From positions 7,870,501 to 7,934,500 of the forward strand of contig NZ_JACHNC010000001.1 in the NCBI RefSeq assembly GCF_014205215.1: a DNA stretch of 64,000 nt. Direction: 5' to 3'. The notes under the pieces were generated by a model that was given only the letters and a program-made list of their open reading frames with translations, did no database searches and had not been told where the DNA came from. Made by a program: the position numbers and the translations under genes. This document shows positions 7,140-16,118 of this stretch, in pieces. Origin of the DNA: Actinoplanes lobatus. GTDB lineage: Bacteria; Actinomycetota; Actinomycetes; Mycobacteriales; Micromonosporaceae. The first letter of the stretch is position 1. Each line of letters begins with the position of its first letter.

Positions 7140-8713
7140 GGCGGGAGCAGGGCGATCAGCTGGGCGGCGGTGAGGGTGGAGACCGCGGCGACGAAGTGGG
7201 CGTAGACCGCGGCGTCCGGGTTGCTCTGATGCATTGTCGAGAAGTCCTGCACGATCTGGGCCTGCTGTTCGCGGTTGAAGTCGCCGAACCCCGTTCCGGC
7301 GGTCTTCGCGGCGGTCAGGCCCGCGATGCCGCCGTAGGTGTAGCCGGCGCCCCAGATCTGGGCGTGCAGGGCCTGCGGCATGTAGATCGCGCCGGCCCGT
7401 TCGTACTGCCAGACGTGGGTCAGCTCGTGGATCAGGGTGTCCGGGGTGATCGGGCCCCAGCCGTTGATGGTGTGGAAGCTGGTGTATTCGCGGTGGCTGA
7501 ACGCGGGGCCGATGACGGCGTGTTCGTCCAGGCGCACCAGGTCGAGGTTGAGTGACGTGCCGAAGATCAGGGTCGCGGCGGCGCGTTCGGTGCTGTTGAG
7601 CGTCCGGGTGTTGAACTTCAGAAAATCCTGGATCGTCTCGTACGCCTCTCCCACGCCGAGGATCTCGATCAGGTCGATCAAGCGGCTGCCGAGCCATCGC
7701 AGCAGCCCGAGCCAGGTGCCCGCCGAGCCCAGTGACTGCCACCAGTCCAGGGCCCATGGGCGTACGCTCCGGACGCCCTCCCAGAGGCCGAGCAGCAGCC
7801 GGCCGATGCGGGCCGGCAGGTTGGCTACCCAGTGTGCGATCCGGGCGAAGACGCCGACCGATTTGTCCCAGAGCTGGGTGGCGACCCACGTGACGCCGTT
7901 CCACACGGCGGTGGCGGCCCGGCCGATCGCCTTACCGGCGGTCCTGGTGGCCTCCCAGGTCGCCGACGCGGCGCTCTTGATCCCACCCCACACCCAGCGA
8001 CCGAACCGGGCCAGTGCCCCACCGACCGCCTTCGCCCCGGTGACGATCCCGCTCCCGACCGCTTTGACGCCGGTCACGATCCCGCCGCCGACCGCCGCCG
8101 CTACGTGGACGATCGCCGCCGCCACCGTCTTCGCCGCCTCCTTCGTGGCGTCCCAGGCCGCGGAGCCGATGGCTTCGGCCCTGGCTTTCAGGCGGCGCAC
8201 CGTGTCGATGACGACCCGCGCACCGTCATCGGTCCGGGCCAGTTCGACGACCTGTTTCTTGAGCCGTTCGCCCTCCGGGGTGTCCAGGCAGGCCTTCGCC
8301 CGGTCGGTCACCTCGCCGAGCGGGTCGGCGACCGGCATCCGGCCCGCGGTGTCCGGGTGGATCGGCCGCCCCTGCTCGGCGGCCCGTCGCAGGTCCTCCT
8401 CACATCGGCGGAACGTGGCCGAGGCGGCGTCGGCGATGTTGTCGGCCTTGGGCGGCGGCCGGTCGCCGTCGCCGCGGGCCGATTCGGTGAGCTCCCGGCT
8501 GAGCCGTTCCTCGTCGGTCTCCGGTTTCGGCTCCGGGAACAGGTTCACCGGCCGTTCGGCCACCGGGGCGTCCTGGGCGAGGTCCTGGGCCAGCAGGCCG
8601 CCCCCGGCAGGCGCCTCGGGACGGAGCCGGTCGGGTTCCTCACCGGTGGGCGCGGGGGTGGGCACCCGGACGTCCGCCCGGGTGCGGTCCTCGTACGCCC
8701 GGTGCCCGCTCAT
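7136..8713 (-). CDS. Candidate eCIS payload: metalloprotease-like protein with amphipathic Gly/Ala repeats
   Basis: Start ATG 8713 overlaps the upstream stop (ATGA). Of 525 residues, about 1-110 are charged and Pro-rich (disordered leader). Residues about 110-180 are helical. Residues about 180-345 hold a repetitive Gly/Ala/Val stretch (GGGIVTGVKAVGSGIVTGAK, then alternating GRWVWGGIKSAASATWEATR units) that could insert in membranes. The C-terminal domain carries a zinc motif HELTHVWQ at 429-436 and a downstream FNREQQAQIVQDF that could supply the third ligand, as in DUF4157-related metallopeptidases. Its place after the baseplate genes and the lack of a structural homologue suggest a delivered effector. 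Function is inference. Confidence 0.7.
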   Translation of the reverse strand: MSGHRAYEDRTRADVRVPTPAPTGEEPDRLRPEAPAGGGLLAQDLAQDAPVAERPVNLFPEPKPETDEERLSRELTESARGDGDRPPPKADNIADAASATFRRCEEDLRRAAEQGRPIHPDTAGRMPVADPLGEVTDRAKACLDTPEGERLKKQVVELARTDDGARVVIDTVRRLKARAEAIGSAAWDATKEAAKTVAAAIVHVAAAVGGGIVTGVKAVGSGIVTGAKAVGGALARFGRWVWGGIKSAASATWEATRTAGKAIGRAATAVWNGVTWVATQLWDKSVGVFARIAHWVANLPARIGRLLLGLWEGVRSVRPWALDWWQSLGSAGTWLGLLRWLGSRLIDLIEILGVGEAYETIQDFLKFNTRTLNSTERAAATLIFGTSLNLDLVRLDEHAVIGPAFSHREYTSFHTINGWGPITPDTLIHELTHVWQYERAGAIYMPQALHAQIWGAGYTYGGIAGLTAAKTAGTGFGDFNREQQAQIVQDFSTMHQSNPDAAVYAHFVAAVSTLTAAQLIALLPP

Positions 8714-9549
8714 GTCGTGGGTGCACGGCGGCGCCGGGGCGGGGCGGCGGCCTTCGGCTTCTCCTCGGCCTTCTCCTCCGGCGGCCAGTCCTGGTCGGTG
8801 CCGTCGCAGCGCCGCCACGTGCCGGGTTCCAGGATGCGGCGGCACACACAGTTGTCGATCTTCTCGACGGTGCCGTCGGGGGCGAGGGTCACCTCGGCGA
8901 GGACCACCCACGGGCCGGGCGCCGCGGGGTCGTACGGCGGATTGCCCGCCCGCCCGGCCGGGTCTTCGACGTCGTCGCAGCCGGAGAGCACACCGAGGAC
9001 GAAACCGTCCTGGTAGCGGGAGTACTCACACTGCTGGCTCCCGCAGCCGCAGCCACCGGGCTGGGCGAGCACCGGCCGTACCTGGAACTGCTCGTACCGG
9101 ACCGCGACGTGGAGCGGGCCCTCCGGGTCGTCGTCGAACACCTCGACGCACCACGGGTCGGTCGTACCGTCGGCGGCCGACACGACCCCGCCGCGCAACG
9201 TCACGTCCTGGGCCGTGCCGATCCACACCTCGTCCCCGGGCGGGGTGAGCAGATAGCCGGGCTGCACCCGGACGGTCCACTTCCGGTTGCCGGCCTCCGG
9301 TTTCGCCGGGTCCTCCGGGATGACGCACACGAGCGCTCCGGAGACGACGCCCCAGCCGTGCAGGAACCGGTTGTGCCGCCGCAACCGCTCACGGAAGTAG
9401 TCGGCCTCGGCGGTCAGGTCGTCCGGGGTGATCAGCTGGCGGGGGAAGTAGCGCGGCCGTTCCAGGACGCCACCGCGCCCGGTCGCACCCACCGGGGTGT
9501 CGGCACACCCGCCGCAGCAACCGGATCGCGTGCCGGTGGTCATGGTCAT
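8710..9549 (-). CDS. eCIS accessory protein, shared N-terminal module (paralogue D)
   Basis: Start ATG 9549 follows AAGGAGGA. The 279-residue protein has a Cys-rich start (GCCGGCAD), then the module shared with three neighbours: RPRYFPRQLITPDDL, YFRERLRRHNRFLHGWGVV, and a beta-rich segment VRVQPGYLLTPPGDEVWIG. A Cys-rich patch (GGCGCGSQQC) and CVC pair may bind metal. The tail is Lys/Pro/Arg-rich (KPKAAAPPRRRR). No signal peptide. Position after the baseplate genes suggests a peripheral baseplate, fibre-like or cargo-docking component. No named family is recognised with confidence. Confidence 0.65.
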   Translation of the reverse strand: MTMTTGTRSGCCGGCADTPVGATGRGGVLERPRYFPRQLITPDDLTAEADYFRERLRRHNRFLHGWGVVSGALVCVIPEDPAKPEAGNRKWTVRVQPGYLLTPPGDEVWIGTAQDVTLRGGVVSAADGTTDPWCVEVFDDDPEGPLHVAVRYEQFQVRPVLAQPGGCGCGSQQCEYSRYQDGFVLGVLSGCDDVEDPAGRAGNPPYDPAAPGPWVVLAEVTLAPDGTVEKIDNCVCRRILEPGTWRRCDGTDQDWPPEEKAEEKPKAAAPPRRRRAPTT

Positions 9550-9577
9550 CGGATTCCTCCTTCCGCTGTCTGGCGCC

Positions 9578-10402
9578 CTACCGGCGCCAGCTGTCTCCGG
9601 ACTGTTCTTCCTCGACGACGCGGGACAGCACGTCGAACAGCAGCCTGCCGAGCACCACCTCACGCACCTCGATCTGTACGTCCTCGATCTCGACGTCCCC
9701 GGCCGGGCGCCCGTCGTCGCTGAGCCGCAGGTTCGCCAGCGGGATGCAGGGGTCGCGCGGTGGCCGCGGGCACTCCCGGGTCACCCACCGGGCGATCGCC
9801 CCGTAGTCGATCTCGCCGTCGCGCAGCACGTCCGGGAACCGGCAGCTGACGTCGGGCGGATCGGCGCGGCCGGGTTCGAACCCGATCCGGTAGCGTTCGC
9901 TGATCGTCCCGGGAGTGCACGGCTGGGTGGTGCCGCAGTCGCCGTCGAGCACCGGAGCCGGGTCGCTCTCGCACTCGTGGTAGCAGAGCACGGCCGTCAC
10001 CCAGCCCCGGTCGCGATATCCGCGGTCCTGGTCCTGGTCGCGGGGCGGCCGTTTGCCCTTGGTGTCGCCGTCCGCGCCGCACACCCGCTCGATCAACTCC
10101 GGCGGTACGGTCACCGGCGCCGACCGGGCCGGTACGACGATCTCGCGCCCCCACCCGTCCAGTGCCACACCGGGGGTCACCGTGATCGCCCGGTGGTCGT
10201 CGGTGCGTTCGACGTCGAGGCCGCAGACCACACCCGCGCCGTGCACGAGGCGGTTGAGCAGGCGGCGCAACCCGATGCCGTACGCCGTCTCCAGTTCGAA
10301 GTGGTAGACGTCCATCATCTTGCCGTGGAAGAAGTTGTTGCGCCGGGGCGTGTCGAGCCCGCGCCAGCCCGTGGCCGCCGGTGACTGCGTGGATCCGTGC
10401 AT
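9578..10402 (-). CDS. eCIS accessory protein, shared N-terminal module (paralogue C)
   Basis: Start ATG 10402 follows AGGAGAGAGAG. The 274-residue protein carries the shared module near the N-terminus: RRNNFFHGKMMDVYHFELE, LLNRLVHGAGVVCGLDV, then ITVTPGVALDGWGREIVVP. This is the clearest copy. The middle is rich in Cys and Arg/Asp (KRPPRDQDQDRGYRDRG), and the C-terminal third has acidic beta strands (DVEIEDVQIEVREVVLGRLL) resembling self-assembling fibre or collar domains. It is 32 bp from the preceding gene and 28 bp from the next, one of the few places in this operon where genes do not overlap. Confidence 0.65.
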   Translation of the reverse strand: MHGSTQSPAATGWRGLDTPRRNNFFHGKMMDVYHFELETAYGIGLRRLLNRLVHGAGVVCGLDVERTDDHRAITVTPGVALDGWGREIVVPARSAPVTVPPELIERVCGADGDTKGKRPPRDQDQDRGYRDRGWVTAVLCYHECESDPAPVLDGDCGTTQPCTPGTISERYRIGFEPGRADPPDVSCRFPDVLRDGEIDYGAIARWVTRECPRPPRDPCIPLANLRLSDDGRPAGDVEIEDVQIEVREVVLGRLLFDVLSRVVEEEQSGDSWRR

Positions 10403-10434
10403 CTCTCTCTCCTGTCCGGACTGTGCGTAGCGCG

Positions 10435-12411
10435 TCAGTCTTCGATGGCCGACGAGCCGAGGACCGTGTTCCGGCCGATCCGGCTGTGCCGGCCGAGGCG
10501 TCCCGGGCGTCGGCCGCCGAGCCGCAGGTCCTCGCCGTCGGTGAGCCGGGTGGCGGGCGGATCGCCGCCGAGGACGGTGTCGATGCCGATCCGGGCCTGC
10601 ATGCCGATGCTCAGGCCGGGCTCGACGCGGCAGATGTGGTATTCCGTGTCGGCCGGACGTTCGTGTTCGAGGACGTCGACGAGTGCCTGCCGGCGTTCCT
10701 CGCTGTAGTCGGCGCCGCCGTAGAGACGGACCGTGAAGCGGTGGGCGTAGGCGTCGAACAGCGGCGCGCCGTAGTCCTCGCCGCTGATCAGGTGGGATCG
10801 GTCGACGGTTGCGGTGGAGCCGAGCACCGCGCCCTGCGGGTCGGCGGCGGCCAGCATGGTGGTGACACCGAGCACCGAGGCGCCGGTCGAGCCGGCGGCG
10901 GGCAGGGCCCACCAGGCGGCCTGGGCGAGCGGTTCCTCTATCCGTACGGTCAGTCCGGTCGCCTGTTCCAGCGTGGCCCGCAGCCCGGCCGCGGTGCCGG
11001 TCGTGGCGGTCCGGGCGTACGCCGAGGCCACGTCCTCGCGGGTCTGCGCCTCGGTGCGTCCCGGTCTCGCCGGTGTCGCCGTCCAGCGCGCCAGCTCGGC
11101 CAGGAACGGCGCCGTGGCGCCCGCCGGATCCAGCCGCGACAGGTCGCCGATCTCCCGCTCGACGTCCTCGAACAGGCTCTCGACCAGGGCGAGATACCGG
11201 GGCAGCACGTCGGTGGGCGCGACGCCGTCGCCGTAGACGGCCGGTAGCAGCGGCAGCAGGCCGGGCCGGTCGAAGTCGAGGCGCACCTGCTCGACGTCGG
11301 CCGATACGTGTCCCGACCCGGTCATTCGCAGGCCGAGCCACGCGTACCGGGCCGGCGGCCGGTCGACGAGATGCTGGGTGACGTCGGATGGCCCGGCGTA
11401 CCAGGCGGGGTCGGCGAAGGCATCCGGCCCGGTCCCGGACACCGGCGGCCGCGCCGTCGGGTCGTTGGTGACGTGCACGAAGAATCGCAGATGCGCGTCG
11501 ACCGGGAGGGCGGCGGCGGACGCCGTCACCCGCTGCCACGTCTTGGCCGGTTTCGTGAAACCGCCGAACGGCCCGCCCCAGGCGACGCCCTCCCGGACGT
11601 GCCCGGTCGGCGGCAGCCGCGCCGGAACCCCGGCGCCGGGATGGACCCACAGGTCACCGGCGGGGTCGACGGCGAGCGCGGTCACCGGCCCGGCATAGCC
11701 GACCGCGGCGCCGATCAGCTCACCGTCGCGGCTCAGCCGCAGGATCCGGCCACCCGCGGCGGTGTTGTCGCCGACGAAGAACGAGTCGGCCGTGACCGCG
11801 AGACCCAGCGCCCGGCCGGTCAGCGGCAGCCGGATCTGTGCCAGGGTGCGGCCCGCCTGGTCGAGGGTGACGATCGTGCCGGCGCCCCGGTCGAGGACGT
11901 GGATCAGCGGGTCGTCGGTGGCGACGGCCACCGGTTCCCGCAGCCGGGCCGCGAAGGACGTGATCTCCCGCCCGCCGGCGGTGAACTGCCGGACGTGGTG
12001 GTCGCCGGGGTCGGCCGAGTAGACCCGCCCGTGCCGGTCTGTCGCGAGCCCGTACGCGACGACGTCCTCCCACACGTCGACGAGTTGCCCGGTGCCGAGC
12101 TGGAAGAGCCGCAGCCGGCGGTTGCCGGTGTCGGCGGCGAACAGTGCGTTGCGCTCGGGATGCACCAGCAGCGCACCCGTCCCGGCGGCGCACGGCAATC
12201 CGGCGACCTGTCCGTCCTCGGTGAAGAAGACCGTGCCGTCCGCGGCGATCGCCAGTCCGGCGGGGCGGTCCGGGTTCACCGGCCCGGCCGGCTGCGGGCC
12301 GTCGAGTACCGGTAGCCGGGCCAGCCGCAGGCGCCCGCCGCCGATCTCCAGACCGTTCAGTGTGAAGTCCGGCCACCGGTCGTCCCGGTTGGTGTAGAGG
12401 TGTGTGCTCAT
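10435..12411 (-). CDS. Beta-propeller fused to phage tail protein (gpI/TIGR02242-like)
   Basis: Start ATG 12411 overlaps the upstream stop (ATGA). Of 658 residues, about 1-300 are NHL-like propeller repeats (GLAIAADGTVFFTEDG, LLVHPERNALFAADTGNRRL, GLATDRHGRVYSADPGDHHV). About 300-380 are a beta linker. About 390-560 are a tail-protein domain (LLPLLPAVYGDG, YLALVESLFEDVEREI, LAELARWTATPARPGRTE, ATTGTAAGLRATLEQATGL). The final part is basic (GGRRPGRLGRHSRIGRNTVLG). Such tail proteins lie at the baseplate rim in contractile tails. A propeller on one would project outward and could bind sugar or protein, replacing the missing fibre. That role is inference; the two-domain layout is visible. Confidence 0.78.
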   Translation of the reverse strand: MSTHLYTNRDDRWPDFTLNGLEIGGGRLRLARLPVLDGPQPAGPVNPDRPAGLAIAADGTVFFTEDGQVAGLPCAAGTGALLVHPERNALFAADTGNRRLRLFQLGTGQLVDVWEDVVAYGLATDRHGRVYSADPGDHHVRQFTAGGREITSFAARLREPVAVATDDPLIHVLDRGAGTIVTLDQAGRTLAQIRLPLTGRALGLAVTADSFFVGDNTAAGGRILRLSRDGELIGAAVGYAGPVTALAVDPAGDLWVHPGAGVPARLPPTGHVREGVAWGGPFGGFTKPAKTWQRVTASAAALPVDAHLRFFVHVTNDPTARPPVSGTGPDAFADPAWYAGPSDVTQHLVDRPPARYAWLGLRMTGSGHVSADVEQVRLDFDRPGLLPLLPAVYGDGVAPTDVLPRYLALVESLFEDVEREIGDLSRLDPAGATAPFLAELARWTATPARPGRTEAQTREDVASAYARTATTGTAAGLRATLEQATGLTVRIEEPLAQAAWWALPAAGSTGASVLGVTTMLAAADPQGAVLGSTATVDRSHLISGEDYGAPLFDAYAHRFTVRLYGGADYSEERRQALVDVLEHERPADTEYHICRVEPGLSIGMQARIGIDTVLGGDPPATRLTDGEDLRLGGRRPGRLGRHSRIGRNTVLGSSAIED

Positions 12412-13445
12412 CCCTCGAACCCCAGCCAGCCGACCTGCCAGGCAGTGAGCATGGCCAGCAGGTCGAGCTCGTCGTCGGGGACCAGGATCTCCTTCGGCGG
12501 GCTCTGGTCGGTGGAGCCGGTGTCGAAGCGCAGCACCAGCACCTGGGCGACGAATCCGGCCGGGCCGGCGTCGGTGATGCTGAGCTGGCCGTCGAGCACG
12601 ACCGCTTCGAGCGGCAGCTCCTCCGCCGCCTCCACGACCTCGCCGTCCGGCTTGCGGATCGCCGTCATCCGCCGGGGCCCGTCGATGCGGGCGAGGTAGC
12701 CCGGCGTGGCCAGGAAACCGCCCGCCCCGGTGGGGATGTCCGCCTGCACACCGCCGACCAGGCGGTACAGTCTGCGGTCGCGGAGCGGCAGGGCGATGTC
12801 GGCGTCCTTCTCCCACGGGTTCCACTCGGTCCAGGCTGTCGGTGTCGCCACGCCGCAGGCGATCCGGGGCATACCGGTCGGCCGGGCGTTGCGCCGCTGG
12901 ACGATGCCGAGGTCGCGGTCGAGTTTGCAGTCGCGTACGGCGATCTCGGCCAGGACGGTCCGGCGGCCGGACAGGATCTCGGCGGCGTCCTCGGCCGGGC
13001 TGCCGTCCGGGTTGAGCGCCGCCCAGCAGAAGATCGGTTCCTCGCGGAGCCGGACGGCTCCGCGGGTGTCGCAGATGCCCTGGCGCAACTCCACCTCTTC
13101 GAGGTCGGCGTCGCCGGGGTAGGCGATGGTCAGCACGAACCGCCGGGCCTGCCCGGTGCTGTCGCCGGCCACCGGCGGCACCGGTAGCGTCCGCGACGTA
13201 GTGAGGACGATCTCGCGGCCCAGGTCGTCGATGGCGTAGCCGGCGCCGGCCACCACCTCACGGTCGCCTTTGCGGCCGGTCACCGCGAAGCCGTTGCCGA
13301 TGCCGGGCTGGTGCAGGCTCTGGTTGTGCAGCCAGCGCATCTCCCGGTTGAAGCCTTCGATCTGTTGCAGGTCCTCGGCGAACAGCCGCTGCCCGTCGAA
13401 GAACCGCTGGCGCTCGATCGAGCGGGTCAGGTCGATGAAGCTCAT
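12408..13445 (-). CDS. eCIS accessory protein, shared N-terminal module (paralogue B)
   Basis: Start ATG 13445 overlaps the upstream stop (ATGA). The longest of the four, 345 residues. The module reads RQRFFDGQRLFAEDLQQIE, REMRWLHNQSLHQPGIGNGF, then VVAGAGYAIDDLGREIVLT. The remaining 250 residues are predicted mostly beta with a conserved-looking mid-part (RPTGMPRIACGVATPTAW). It ends LTAWQVGWLGFEG. It lies between paralogue A and the propeller/tail fusion. No catalytic motif is visible. Confidence 0.65.
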   Translation of the reverse strand: MSFIDLTRSIERQRFFDGQRLFAEDLQQIEGFNREMRWLHNQSLHQPGIGNGFAVTGRKGDREVVAGAGYAIDDLGREIVLTTSRTLPVPPVAGDSTGQARRFVLTIAYPGDADLEEVELRQGICDTRGAVRLREEPIFCWAALNPDGSPAEDAAEILSGRRTVLAEIAVRDCKLDRDLGIVQRRNARPTGMPRIACGVATPTAWTEWNPWEKDADIALPLRDRRLYRLVGGVQADIPTGAGGFLATPGYLARIDGPRRMTAIRKPDGEVVEAAEELPLEAVVLDGQLSITDAGPAGFVAQVLVLRFDTGSTDQSPPKEILVPDDELDLLAMLTAWQVGWLGFEG

Positions 13446-14278
13446 CGGTCCCCCTCCGAGGGTGAGCCGTGCTGCTGGACGCCGGTCCACACCAGTGAGC
13501 TCTGGATGACCCGGAAGAAGCTGCCGAAGAGTTCCTCGGGGTCCTCCCCGGCCGGGGAGGTGATCCGCACGAACCTGGGGATGAGCAGCCGGTAGGTGAA
13601 CCCGTCCCGGGTCGGTTCGGCGACGTGCTCGAACGGCACGGTCAGGAAGTCCGGCACCTCCGGACCCCACATCGCGCCGGTGAACTGCACGAAGTAGCAG
13701 GGCACGGCGGTGAACCCGCTCGCCGAGGTGTCGACGCGCAGTTGCAGGCCGACCAGTCGTTGCTCGCCGGCCAGCGGTTCGCGCCACACCCGCCAGCCGT
13801 TGCTGCCGGGCAGCACCACGCCGTGGCCGATCCGGGGTGCGGCGATCGGCCGGGCCCGCGGCGGCGCGAACACCGTGCCGTCGCCGAGGGCCAGCGGTAC
13901 GCCGTCGGCGCCGAGTGGCCGGGTTCGCGGTGACCAGGCCAGGCGTACCGGGCCGTCCGCACCACCGGTGGCACGGTAGCCGAGGACGAGGCGGTACCTC
14001 TGCGGCTCGGCCGGGATCGTGATCCGGCGTTCGGCGCGGGAGATGAGCTCGCGGCCGTTGCGGTCGTAGGCCAGTCCCGGCCCGACGATCGCGACGCCGT
14101 TCTCGAACCGTACGCCGAGGCCCTGCACCACCCCGAACGGGTCGTGCACGGCCCGGTTGTGCCACCAGCGCAGCTGATCGTCCTGGGCGGCCTGCCCGGC
14201 GAAGTCGTCGCCGAGCAGCGCCTCGCCGGGGTCGTGGCGCATCCGCAGCGGCGCCACGGGGATCAACGGATCTGCCAT
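13442..14278 (-). CDS. eCIS accessory protein, shared N-terminal module (paralogue A)
   Basis: Start ATG 14278 follows GAGGTGA, 4 bp after the baseplate gene. The 278-residue protein is the most divergent copy: HDPGEALLGDDFAGQAAQ, LRWWHNRAVHDPFGVVQGLG, then VAIVGPGLAYDRNGRELIS. The C-terminal half has beta strands and aromatic residues (FTYRLLIPRFVRI). Being first after the two baseplate J genes, it could be the link between baseplate and the outer set. Family unnamed. Confidence 0.65.
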   Translation of the reverse strand: MADPLIPVAPLRMRHDPGEALLGDDFAGQAAQDDQLRWWHNRAVHDPFGVVQGLGVRFENGVAIVGPGLAYDRNGRELISRAERRITIPAEPQRYRLVLGYRATGGADGPVRLAWSPRTRPLGADGVPLALGDGTVFAPPRARPIAAPRIGHGVVLPGSNGWRVWREPLAGEQRLVGLQLRVDTSASGFTAVPCYFVQFTGAMWGPEVPDFLTVPFEHVAEPTRDGFTYRLLIPRFVRITSPAGEDPEELFGSFFRVIQSSLVWTGVQQHGSPSEGDR

Positions 14279-14282
14279 GCGA

Positions 14283-16118
14283 TCACCTCACGTCGATCTC
14301 GTGCGGTCCCGATGCGACCAGGCCGGTCGGCCCGACGCAGACGTCGCCGCAGGTCGCTCCCTGGGACACGAGTTCGAGGGCGAGCACGTGCGCGACGCCG
14401 GGCACCCGGTCGACCACGGCCAGGATCTCGGCCCGGTAGACGTCACGCCCGAACGGCCAGCCGGCGCCGTCCGGCCCGCCGGTCAGCGGATCGAAGAACG
14501 CGTCCAGGGCCGTACTCACCGACCGGGGCAGCCCGTCCCCCGGCACATCGGCTCGGGCGGTGACGGTGGCCCGAACGCTGACCTGCGTGAACGTGGGTGC
14601 GGCCACCTCGATGCGGGTGCCGACGATCCGGCGGGTCTCCAGATGGGCGCGGACCGCCCGGAGCAGCCCGGCGGTCGGTGCGGGACGCTCCCGTGGCAGC
14701 GACGGCAGCACGACCACGGTCACCACGCCCGGCGCGGTCAGGCACCCGAACGCCGGATGCCGGTTGGCGAACGCCTGTGCCCGGACCGGCTGGGCGCCGG
14801 GTGTGGCGAGCGCCAGCGCCACATGGTCGTCCAGGGTCACCGCCCGGTTCGGCGCCGCCCGCTCCCGCCGTGCCGCGGCCGCCGCCTCGTCGATGGTCTG
14901 CGCCGCCCGCCCGCCCACGGCCGGTGTGACGTTACGGGCCGTCACGTCGGCGTCGTCGGTCACCACGGTCACCGCGCCGGCGCCGAGGTTGCCTCGTTCG
15001 GCGGCGGTCACCTCCACCGCCACCAGCAGCGCCGAACCCTCCGACGGCACGCGCCCGTGCTCGCCGTCGCCGAAGGTCACCACCGCGCCGGCCGGGTCGG
15101 CGCACGCGTGGGCGTCGGCTCGCCGGGAGGCGGCGAAGTCCGGCACGATCCGCCACTGGTGGCCGTCGCCGGTGACGCGCAGGGTCTGCGCGACCAGCCG
15201 GCCGCCGGACAGCGCGATCCGCTGGCCGGGGCCACCCGTGCCCCGGTAGGTGGCCTCCAGCGGCACCGACTGGACCGCCTCGACGCCGTTGTAGGCCAGG
15301 CCCAGCAGTGCGGGCGTGACATCGTGACGTCCGCGGGCGATGCGTGCGCGCAGCCAGCCGAGCTGTTCGCCGGGCCGGTCCGGCAGGCCGCGCGGGGTGA
15401 GCGTCCACGGCAGTCGCAGGGTCACCCGGCCCTCGGCGGTGAAGGCCCGCGTGGTGTCCTCGGCCGGGACGGCGGCCCAGATGCCACCGGCGGTGAGTTG
15501 CTCCCAGACCAGGCGGACGGAGTGGTGCCGCCGGTCGCCGGGCGGCGCCTCGACCGGGTCGGCGGGCACGACGCCGAAGCTGAGCCGGCTTCCGGCCGGC
15601 AGAGACCCGGGAAGATCGAGACCCAGATGTACGGCGGACCCCTCCCCCGGGTCGTTCCCGAAGATCGCCATCGGCCGCCGCCCGGTGACGTCCACCAGGT
15701 CACCGGTGAGCACCGTGGCCAGCCGCCCGGGCTGCACGGTCACCGGGTGCCGGGTCCGGAACGGCACGGTGGCCCCGAACGGGTCGTGTCCGGCCAGCCC
15801 GGTGCCCTCCGGCAGCTCCCGGGCCGCCGCGCCGGCACGCAACGTCAGCTCGGCGACGACCCGCGCCGGTCGCGGCGGCTCCGGCGCCACCCCGGCCAGG
15901 GCGAGCAGTTTGCGCAGCTGGCCGGGCCCGATCCGGTTGAGCGTGAACAGGTCGAGTTCGGCCAGGTAGGCGAAGAGTTCGAGCAGCGTGATGCCGGGGT
16001 CGGCCGGATTGTGGTCGGTCCAGTCCGCGGCGTACGCCGGAATCAGCGCCCGCCCCTCGTCGACCAGCGTCTGCCAGCGCAGGTCGTCGAGGTCGGGCAG
16101 CGGCAGCCGGATCACCAT
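14283..16118 (-). CDS. Baseplate J-like protein, Afp12-type
   Basis: The 611-residue protein starts MVIRLPLPDLDDL, with the typical early motif YAADWTDHNPADPGITLLEL of eCIS wedge proteins, and has the baseplate J core later (DGEHGRVPSEGSALLVAVEV, ERGNLGAGAV). In contractile tails this wedge protein pairs with the larger J protein to form the baseplate ring that triggers contraction. The start overlaps the upstream stop by 7 bp. Confidence 0.9.
   Translation of the reverse strand: MVIRLPLPDLDDLRWQTLVDEGRALIPAYAADWTDHNPADPGITLLELFAYLAELDLFTLNRIGPGQLRKLLALAGVAPEPPRPARVVAELTLRAGAAARELPEGTGLAGHDPFGATVPFRTRHPVTVQPGRLATVLTGDLVDVTGRRPMAIFGNDPGEGSAVHLGLDLPGSLPAGSRLSFGVVPADPVEAPPGDRRHHSVRLVWEQLTAGGIWAAVPAEDTTRAFTAEGRVTLRLPWTLTPRGLPDRPGEQLGWLRARIARGRHDVTPALLGLAYNGVEAVQSVPLEATYRGTGGPGQRIALSGGRLVAQTLRVTGDGHQWRIVPDFAASRRADAHACADPAGAVVTFGDGEHGRVPSEGSALLVAVEVTAAERGNLGAGAVTVVTDDADVTARNVTPAVGGRAAQTIDEAAAAARRERAAPNRAVTLDDHVALALATPGAQPVRAQAFANRHPAFGCLTAPGVVTVVVLPSLPRERPAPTAGLLRAVRAHLETRRIVGTRIEVAAPTFTQVSVRATVTARADVPGDGLPRSVSTALDAFFDPLTGGPDGAGWPFGRDVYRAEILAVVDRVPGVAHVLALELVSQGATCGDVCVGPTGLVASGPHEIDVR

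Noticed and set aside
7437..9248. 603-residue plus-strand frame
   Set aside because: Ser/Arg/Pro-rich shadow of the payload and paralogue D genes.
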